Origin: Chitinimonas koreensis
Lineage (GTDB): Bacteria > Pseudomonadota > Gammaproteobacteria > Burkholderiales > Chitinimonadaceae
Reading direction: 5' to 3'
DNA length: 64,000 nucleotides
NCBI RefSeq assembly: GCF_014353015.1
Contig: NZ_CP060704.1
Coordinates: 3,869,001-3,933,000 of the forward strand
Shown one piece after another: positions 57,909 to 64,000 of the stretch; position 1 is the stretch's first letter, and each line of letters opens with the position of its first letter. The position numbers and the translations under genes were made by a program. Under the pieces are notes generated by a model. It searched no databases and was not told where the DNA came from. It was given only the letters and a program-made list of their open reading frames with translations.

Positions 57909-59390
57909 TTAGAACCGCTGGTTGTACTGCACGCCGACGATGTGCGAATACACGTCGTATTCGCCGACGATGGTGGCGCAGCTCGAGGTGTTGCGGGTCG
58001 AATCGCAGGCACCGCGCGGCTGGCCGGCCACCGGCGCCAGGCCGCCGTTGTCGTAATTGTTGATCGCGGGCTTGCCGACCTTGACGAAGCTGTAGGCCAC
58101 GTCGACCGAGCTGTCCTTCGACATCGCCCAGTTGGCGCCGAGCGACAGCCACTTGCGGTTGGAGTCGGGGATCGACGGCGTGCGGTTGGCATCCTCGACC
58201 GGCGATTCGTCGAAGGCCAGGCCGGCGCGCAGCTTGAGCGCGTCGCTGAACTGGTAGCTGCCGCCCACCGACACCTTGGTGGTGTCTTCCCACTTTTCCG
58301 GCGTGTTCGACGGCGGCAGGCCGGTGGTGAAGTTCACCGTCAGCGCTTCGAAACGCGAGTGGCGGGTGCGCGTCACGTCGGCCATCAGCGCGAACTTGTC
58401 GCTGAGCTGGTGGAAGCTCGACAGCGACAGCGACTCGGGCGTGTCGACGCCGAGGTTGGCCGGGCCGTCGACGTAGCCGCGTGCCTGCAGGCCGGGGTTG
58501 ACCAGCGCGGCCTGGCCCAGCGCGATCAGCGAGGTGTTGCTGGCGAAGCCGTTCGACAGCGTCCAGTCGGCCTCGCCGCTCAGCTCGTGGCGGATCTTGG
58601 AACGGTAGGCCAGGCCGATGCGGTTGTTCTCGTTCAGGTTGAACATCACGCCGAGGTTCCAGCCGAAGCCCCAGTCGTCGCCCTTGATGTCGACCTTGCC
58701 CGAGTAGGTCGGGTTGCCGATCATGGCCAGCAGCTGCGGACGCAGCGCGGCCTGGGTGCCGGCCGGCAGCGCGGCGAAGCTGGCGCTGTTCAGCACGCCC
58801 TGGGCGATCGCGGTGCCGAAGTCGGCGCCCTTGACCAGCCGGCCTTCGATGAACTGGGCGGTCAGGCCGCCGCCGAGGCTGACGGTGTCGTTGAGCTTGA
58901 ACGAGAACGACGGGTTCAGCGCGATGGTCTTCAGTTCGGTCTTGATGATGTTGTAGCGGCCGGCCCAGTTCTCGTCGTACTGGGTCTTGGAGCCGAACGG
59001 CACGAAGGTGCCGAAGCCCAGCGTCAGCTGGTCGTTCAGCTGGTGCGAGAAGTAGGCGTGCGGCACGGCGGTGGTCTTGACGAACTCGCCGCCGTTGTTG
59101 CCGCCGGTCTTGAAGGCGGGACCGGCCGCGGTATAGCTGCCCTTGTCGGTGTAGTCACCGCTCGGGATCACGATGTTCAGCACGCCCGAAACGGTGGTGC
59201 CCTTGAGATTGGACAGGCCGGCCGGGTTGTAGAAGACAGTGGAGGCATCCTCGGCCGCGGCACCGGAGGCATTGGCGGTGCCCTGGGCGCTGACCGACTG
59301 GGTACCGAAGTGGTAGCCCGAAGCGAATGCCTGTTGGGCGAAAGCGGCGCCGACCAACAGCGCGGTAACGCGAAGCGCGTGCATCCTCAT
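57909..59390 (-). CDS. fadL: FadL/OmpP1/TodX-family outer-membrane transporter
   Basis: 493 residues from ATG at 59390, AGGAGA upstream; signal peptide MRMHALRVTALLVGAAFAQQ ending AFA. Mature N-terminus SGYHFGTQSVSAQGTANASG and AAAEDASTVFYNPAGLSNLK (the NPAxLxxL motif) are diagnostic of FadL channels for long-chain fatty acids or other hydrophobics. The barrel ends VGVQYNQRF with the terminal Phe. Lies between fadE and fadN in the same orientation. A CAAGCGCTCG motif is upstream, as for tetR. Confidence 0.95.
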   Translation of the reverse strand: MRMHALRVTALLVGAAFAQQAFASGYHFGTQSVSAQGTANASGAAAEDASTVFYNPAGLSNLKGTTVSGVLNIVIPSGDYTDKGSYTAAGPAFKTGGNNGGEFVKTTAVPHAYFSHQLNDQLTLGFGTFVPFGSKTQYDENWAGRYNIIKTELKTIALNPSFSFKLNDTVSLGGGLTAQFIEGRLVKGADFGTAIAQGVLNSASFAALPAGTQAALRPQLLAMIGNPTYSGKVDIKGDDWGFGWNLGVMFNLNENNRIGLAYRSKIRHELSGEADWTLSNGFASNTSLIALGQAALVNPGLQARGYVDGPANLGVDTPESLSLSSFHQLSDKFALMADVTRTRHSRFEALTVNFTTGLPPSNTPEKWEDTTKVSVGGSYQFSDALKLRAGLAFDESPVEDANRTPSIPDSNRKWLSLGANWAMSKDSSVDVAYSFVKVGKPAINNYDNGGLAPVAGQPRGACDSTRNTSSCATIVGEYDVYSHIVGVQYNQRF

Positions 59391-59449
59391 CTTTTATGTC
59401 TCCTGGTGATGATGTGGGTGGATGTGAAACGTATTCTTTTCCAGCCATT

Positions 59450-59459
59450 CAAGCGCTCG
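59450..59459. promoter_or_regulatory. Operator-like motif upstream of fadL
   Basis: CAAGCGCTCG, identical over 10 bp to 62838-62847 upstream of tetR, 60 bp before the fadL start codon. Confidence 0.5.
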
Positions 59460-59576
59460 GCCGGAATGCCCGGAGCATAGCACAGCACCTCTGGCCGACT
59501 GGCCGGAAAACCGCGCAAACCAAGGCTTGCGCGGCTTCCTGGCGACAGTCCGTGGGCGCTTTGGCCGGTCCGGTTT

Positions 59577-62029
59577 CTAGACCGGTTCGCGCTGGCTGAG
59601 CTCGGTATCGTGGCGATCGAGCATGGTGTCGAAATCGTCGACCATGATCACCTCGCGCTTGAGCCGGCGGGCCCGCACCACGACGTCGAATTCGATCTGG
59701 CTGATCAGGCCGGCGGCCAGCGCCTCCTCGAGGCGGCCGCGGGCGTTCAGCGCCTTGAGCTTGCCGTCGCGCTGGGCGCGGCGCAGCTTGCCCTCGGTCG
59801 ATTCGGCCTCGATATGGGCGTTCAGCGCATGGTTGAGCACGCCGACCGGATCGGTCTCGGACTGCGGCACGAACACGTCGCGGGTCAGCCGGTCGCGGGC
59901 CTCGCCCGGCTGCATCAAGAGGCGTGCGATCTTGGTGCCGAGGCGGTCGCGCGGGTGGTGAAGTGGCGGCCCAGCGGGAAGATGATCCACTTGAGCACGA
60001 AGGCCAGCGGACGGTTCGGCAGGTTGGCCAGGAAGCCGGTCATCGCCTCCTGCGCGTCGTGCAGCGCCTGCAGCACGGCCCACTTGAGCAGCGGCAGGTC
60101 TTCCTTCGGGCTGCCGTCGTCGGCGAAGCGCTTGAGCGCGGCGGTGGCGATGTAGAGGTTGGACAGCACGTCGCCCAGCCGCGCCGAGATCTTCTCGCGG
60201 AACTTGAGCGAGCCGCCCATGCTGAACATCGCCATGTCCGAGGCCAGCGCGAAGGCGGCCGACAGGCGCTCGATGTCCTTGTAGTACTGCGCCAGGTCGC
60301 CGCCGACCGGGGCCGAGGCGATCTTGGAGCCGGTGATGCCGAGCACGAAGCTGCGGATCGCGTTGTCGAACACGAAGCCGATGTGGCCGCTGAAGGCCTG
60401 GTCGAATTCCTTGCCGTCGTTGGCCATGGCGGCCTTCATCTCGCGCAACACGAAGGGATGGCAGCGGATCGCGCCCTGGCCGTAGATGATCATCGAACGG
60501 GTCAGGATGTTGGCGCCTTCCACCGTGATGCCGACCGGGACGGTCTGGTAGGCATGGCCCAGGTAGTTGCGCGGGCCCAGCACCACGGCCTTGCCGCCGT
60601 GCACGTCCATCGCGTCGTTGAGCACCTTACGCATGCGCTCGGTGTTGTGGTACTTGAGGATGGCCGAGATCACCGACGGTTTCTCGCCGCTGTCCAGGCC
60701 CGCCAGGGCGAGGCGCTGGGCCGAATCCATCTGGTAGGTGTAGCCGCCGATGCGCGCCAGCGCCTCGTCGACGCCCTCGAACTTGCCGATCGACAGGCCG
60801 AACTGCTCGCGGATGCGGGCATAGGCGCCGGTGACGAAGCTGGCGAACTTGCCCGAGGCGACCGACATCGCCGGCAGCGAGATCGCGCGGCCGACCGACA
60901 GGCACTCGACCAGCATGCGCCAGCCCTGACCGGCGTAGTCCTTGCCGCCGATGATCCACTCGAGCGGAATGAACACGTCCTTGCCCATGGTCGGACCGTT
61001 CATGAACACCGAACCGGGCGGGCAATGGCGGCGGCCGATCTGCACGCCTTCATGGCTGGTCGGGATCAGCGCGCAGGTGATGCCGATGTCTTCCTTGTCG
61101 CCCAGGATGTGCTCGGGGTCGTACAGCTTGAACGCCAGGCCCAGGATGGTGGCGACCGGCGCCAGCGTGATCCAGCGCTTTTCCCAGCTCAGCCGGATGC
61201 CGACCACGTCGTCGTGGCGCTGGCCGGTGCGCGGATCGGTATAGCTGCCGCGGGTGACCACGCCGAAGTCCGGGATGGCGCCGGCGTCGGAGCCGGCATA
61301 GGGGCTGGTCAGCGCGAAGCACGGGATTTCGAGGCCCTTGGCCAGGCGCGGCAGGTAATAGTCCTTCTGCGCCTCGGTGCCGTAGTGCTGCAGCAGTTCG
61401 CCCGGGCCGAGCGAGTTCGGCACCATCACCGACACGGCGGCGGTGCCGCCGCGGGTGGCGATCTTGGTCACCACGCGCGCATGCGCGTAGTTGGAGAACT
61501 CCACGCCGCCGTACTTCTTCTTGATGATCATGCCGAGGAAGCCGTTGTCCTTGATGAACTGCCAGACGTCGGGCGGCAGGTCCTTCAGCTCGTGGACGAT
61601 CTTCCAGTCGTCGATCATGCGGCACAGCTCTTCGGTCGGACCGTCGAGGAAGGCCTGCTCCTCGGCCGACAGCTTGGGCGCCATGAAGCCGTGCAGCTTC
61701 TTGAAATCGGGCTTGCCCGAGAACAGCTCGGCGTCCCACCACACGGTGCCGGCGTTGATCGCTTCCTGTTCGGTCTGCGACATGGCCGGGGTGATCTTCT
61801 TGAACACGCCGAAGATCGGACCGGTGAGCAGCGCGCGGCGCAGCGGCACGATATTGAGGATGGCGGCCACGACGGCGGCGCCGATCAGCCAGCCGAGGTG
61901 GAGGCCGCAGCCGCCGTACACGCCATAGGCGAGGCCGGCGAGCGCGGCGACGGTCCAGGCGATCAGCGGCGCGCGCAGATAGCCCAGGACCAGGATCGCG
62001 AGCACGACGATCAGGATGGTGAGTGCCAT
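59577..62029 (-). CDS. fadE: Acyl-CoA dehydrogenase FadE (frame broken near 59953)
   Basis: About 817 residues when repaired, matching E. coli FadE (814). First step of beta-oxidation. Two N-terminal membrane helices (ILIVVLAILVLGYLRAPLIA), then the dehydrogenase core: KYGGVEFSNYAHARVVTKIA, TSPYAGSDAGAIPDFG, RHCPPGSVFMNGPT, VGITVEGANILTRSMIIYGQ, and the FadE-specific C-terminus KWIIFPLGRHF. In the literal frame it ends in RATASAPRSHAS; restoring a base in the GGG at 59953-59955 gives TPRDRLGTKIARLLM and the FadE tail to QREPV. Starts 13 bp after the tetR stop, so tetR-fadE is an operon. Confidence 0.95.
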
Positions 62030-62042
62030 GAGAGTCAGTCCT

Positions 62043-62723
62043 TCAGAGCGGGTTGTCCGTGCCCTTTGCGGTGGCCGGCGCGGTGAGGCCGGCCACGACG
62101 AAGGGCACGAGGTAGGTGGCGATCAGGCGCGGGTCGCGCGCGTTGACCACCGGATCGGTTACGAACAGGCGCAGGATGTTGTTGCCGGCGAAAGCGTTGA
62201 AGATCGCCGAGAAGGCGAAGTTCAGCCGCCACTGCAATTCGGTGCCGTCGAGCCCCGGCAGCGCCTGCGCGGTGGCGCGGGCGTAGCGGGCGACCAGTTC
62301 CTCGTAATGCTTGGGCAGCGCCTCGCGCAGTACCGGATGGGCCTCGATGAAGGTGCGGCTCAAGAGCCGCACGAAGATCACGCCGCCGCGCTTGGGGTCG
62401 TGCGCGATATCGAGCGCGGCATCCATGAAGGCCTGCACGATCGCGGTCACCGACAGCGCCCGGCCCGCGGCAGCCGCCTCGAGCTGATCGAGGTTGTGGA
62501 CCGCCAGCTGGGTCAGCGGCGTCAGCCGCCGCGTGAACACGCCCTGGAACAGCGCGTCCTTGCTGCCGAAGTGGTAGTTCACCGCGGCGAGGTTGACCTC
62601 GGCGCGCTGGGTGATCATCCGCATCGAGGTGGCTTCGAAGCCGTGCTCGACGAACAGCGCCTCGGCCGCGTCGAGGATTCGCGTGGCCGTGTCGAGCTGC
62701 CGTGCTTCGCCTATTCCAGTCAT
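62043..62723 (-). CDS. TetR-family regulator of the fad genes
   Basis: 226 residues from ATG at 62723 (an in-frame start at 62864 is possible but would read through the operator region). HTH: ATRILDAAEALFVEHGFEAT, then MITQRAEVNLAAVNYHFGSK, with the AAVNYHFGSKDALF form seen in PsrA/CerR-type regulators; C-terminal domain of the TetR_C_7/PsrA-like type. Located directly before fadE and near other fad genes. PsrA-type proteins are released from DNA by long-chain acyl ligands; this is the expected behaviour here. Autoregulation is likely through the palindromes at 62792 and 62834. Confidence 0.92.
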   Translation of the reverse strand: MTGIGEARQLDTATRILDAAEALFVEHGFEATSMRMITQRAEVNLAAVNYHFGSKDALFQGVFTRRLTPLTQLAVHNLDQLEAAAAGRALSVTAIVQAFMDAALDIAHDPKRGGVIFVRLLSRTFIEAHPVLREALPKHYEELVARYARATAQALPGLDGTELQWRLNFAFSAIFNAFAGNNILRLFVTDPVVNARDPRLIATYLVPFVVAGLTAPATAKGTDNPL

Positions 62724-62791
62724 CGGGGTATACGTTCCTGCGCCGCGATCGAGCGGCCTGCCTGGCAAAGGTGCAAGCATAGCCGAATCAA

Positions 62792-62807
62792 TCAAACGGT
62801 TGTTTGA
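62792..62807. promoter_or_regulatory. PsrA-like operator palindrome upstream of tetR
   Basis: TCAAACGGTTGTTTGA: arms TCAAAC and GTTTGA with four bases between, matching the PsrA consensus of (C/G)AAAC-n2-4-GTTT(G/C). Centre is about 77 bp upstream of the tetR start. Confidence 0.65.
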
Positions 62808-62833
62808 AACATACGTCCCAATGAATCTCCAGT

Positions 62834-62851
62834 CAAGCAAGCGCTCGATTG
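62834..62851. promoter_or_regulatory. Second operator-like palindrome upstream of tetR
   Basis: CAAGCAAGCGCTCGATTG, an 18-bp palindrome with two mismatched pairs. Its CAAGCGCTCG part also occurs upstream of fadL (59450), and AGCAAGCGCT upstream of fadN (57754). Confidence 0.6.
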
Positions 62852-62960
62852 TGCAATGCAGCATGTGGCCTTGTAGCTGCAGGGTTGTGGATGCGGTGTC
62901 GGGCCGGTTTCCGAGGCAACTACCGAACCGCCGGCGAGACTGGCCGCAGGGATGGACTTC

Positions 62961-63060
62961 GTAGGAGCGGCTTCAGCCGCGAATGGTGGACGCAGCGCCG
63001 AACCGTGGCCGCTCACCCATTCCCGATTGCTCGGCCATTCGCGGCTGAAGCCGCTCCTAC
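62961..63060. repeat. REP-like palindrome, family B copy 4
   Basis: GTAGGAGCGGCTTCAGCCGC left and GCGGCTGAAGCCGCTCCTAC right, with a 50-base centre; longest copy of the family. It occupies the middle of the gene-free stretch 62724-63168, between the tetR operators and the typA terminator. Confidence 0.9.
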
Positions 63061-63111
63061 AGGCGCCCTCCCCGATGGCGTCACCCGGATACACGCGGCC
63101 CGGCCGCGCCC

Positions 63112-63144
63112 CAAAACAAAAACGGCAGCCCGAAGGCTGCCGTT
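63112..63144 (-). terminator. Terminator of typA
   Basis: AACGGCAGCC, four-base loop, GGCTGCCGTT followed by a T-rich tail (TTTTGTTTT) on the minus strand, 25 bp after the typA stop. Confidence 0.92.
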
Positions 63145-63168
63145 TCCCTGTGACACCGAAGCGATCGA

Positions 63169-64000
63169 TCAGGCCTCGGCCGTGCGCATGGCGCGCTTGC
63201 GGTCGTGCTCGTTCAGGTGGCGCTTGCGGATGCGGATGCTCTGCGGGGTGATCTCGACCAGCTCGTCGTCGTCGATGAACTCGACCGCCGATTCCAGCGT
63301 CAGCTTGATCGGCGGGGTCAGGCGCACCGCTTCGTCGGTGCCCGAGGCGCGCACGTTGGTCAGCTTCTTGCCCTTGATCGGGTTGACGATCAGGTCGTTG
63401 TCGCGGCTATGGATGCCGATGATCATGCCCTCGTACAGCTTGTCGCCGGGGCTGACGAACATGCGGCCGCGGTCTTCCAGGTTCCACAGCGCGTAGGCCA
63501 CCGCCTCGCCGTTCTCCTGCGAGATCAGCACGCCGTTGTGGCGGCCCGGCAGGTCGGCCTTGACCGGACCGTAGTCGTCGAACACGTGGCTCATCAGGCC
63601 GGTGCCGCGCGTCATGGTCATGAAGTCGGACTGGAAGCCGATCAGGCCGCGGGCCGGGATGCGGTACTCGAGGCGGGTGCGGCCCTGGCCGTCCGACTCC
63701 ATATTGGTCAGCTCGCCGCGACGGCGGCCGATCTCTTCCATGATGCCGCCCTGGTGCTCGTCCTCGAGGTCGATGGTCAGGTTCTCGTAGGGTTCGCACT
63801 TCTCGCCATTGATTTCCTTGTACACCACGCGCGGCTTGGCCACGGCCATCTCGAAGCCTTCGCGGCGCATGTTCTCGAGCAGGATGGTGAGGTGCAGTTC
63901 GCCGCGGCCGGAGACGCGGAACACGTCGGCGTCGCCGGTGTCCTCCACGCGCAGCGCGACGTTGGTCAGCAGCTCCTTGGTCAGGCGGTCGCGGATCTGG
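63169..64000 (-). CDS. typA: TypA/BipA translational GTPase, C-terminal part
   Basis: About 277 codons visible; the N-terminal GTPase domain lies beyond the right edge. The partial sequence reads LTKELLTNVALRVEDTGDAD, then FRVSGRGELHLTILLENMRR (EF-G-like domain III), EPYENLTIDLEDEHQGGIME, and the BipA-specific C-terminal domain with RGLIGFQSDFMTMTRGTGLM and SHVFDDYGPVKADLPGRHNG. Ends with AEA after a basic KRHLNEHDRKRAMRTAE stretch. A ribosome-binding GTPase of stress and cold adaptation. Confidence 0.97.
   Translation of the reverse strand, partial: QIRDRLTKELLTNVALRVEDTGDADVFRVSGRGELHLTILLENMRREGFEMAVAKPRVVYKEINGEKCEPYENLTIDLEDEHQGGIMEEIGRRRGELTNMESDGQGRTRLEYRIPARGLIGFQSDFMTMTRGTGLMSHVFDDYGPVKADLPGRHNGVLISQENGEAVAYALWNLEDRGRMFVSPGDKLYEGMIIGIHSRDNDLIVNPIKGKKLTNVRASGTDEAVRLTPPIKLTLESAVEFIDDDELVEITPQSIRIRKRHLNEHDRKRAMRTAEA

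Overview
The window is GC-rich, densely coded chromosomal DNA from a Gram-negative proteobacterium. PrmB, RhlE, TypA, the cbb3-oxidase assembly genes ccoI-ccoS, a FadL-type porin, YiiD-type and YehS-type proteins and many LysR/TetR regulators point to a free-living betaproteobacterium, possibly of the Neisseriales/Chromobacteriaceae or Burkholderiales. This is inference from gene content; there is no rRNA gene to settle it. I see no phage, IS transposase, CRISPR array, tRNA or rRNA.

Layout. 1-6.3 kb: a truncated solute-binding protein, an SRPBCC protein, ferredoxin-NADP reductase, the RNA ligase rtcB behind a leader with an 11-codon reading frame and a terminator, and a LysR/EamA divergent pair. 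6.4-17.1 kb: a signalling locus of TonB receptor, YfiR, CHASE8 histidine kinase, single-domain receiver, HD-GYP receiver and giant hybrid kinase. 17.3-21.1 kb: an amino-acid-binding protein and an unusual racemase/arginase-like fusion, divergent from a LysR gene. 21.2-25.2 kb: lipoprotein, secreted SurE, NHL-type beta-propeller protein, GNAT. 25.4-32.6 kb: a REC-PAS-GGDEF-EAL protein and a MASE1 hybrid kinase. 32.6-36.4 kb: TSUP transporter, SDR/TetR pair with paired operators, nudB, a DUF3149 membrane peptide with an FNR-type promoter. 36.5-44.1 kb: ccoS-ccoI, degenerate HD-GYP protein, thioesterase, rhlE, prmB. 44.2-53.5 kb: apt with a purine permease, LMW tyrosine phosphatase, a RelE-type toxin-antitoxin pair, a phosphorylcholine phosphatase-like protein, a binding protein, gamma-glutamyltransferase, SDR, chalcone-isomerase-like protein. 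53.8-62.9 kb: a complete fatty-acid beta-oxidation set (fadA, fadN, fadL, fadE, tetR). The right end holds the 3' part of typA.

How it works together. Cyclic-di-GMP and phosphorelay signalling is prominent (YfiR, two HD-GYP proteins, one GGDEF-EAL protein, two giant hybrid kinases, one CHASE8 kinase). The fad genes appear to form one regulon: a shared CAAGCGCT(C/A)G motif lies upstream of tetR-fadE, fadL and fadN.

Two global properties matter to any user. First, nine otherwise intact genes carry ten single-base losses, all in or next to short C or G runs, which looks like consensus error rather than gene decay; I annotate them as single genes and give the break positions. Second, intergenic spaces are full of dispersed palindromic repeats of several families (labelled A-F below) without a visible transposase.
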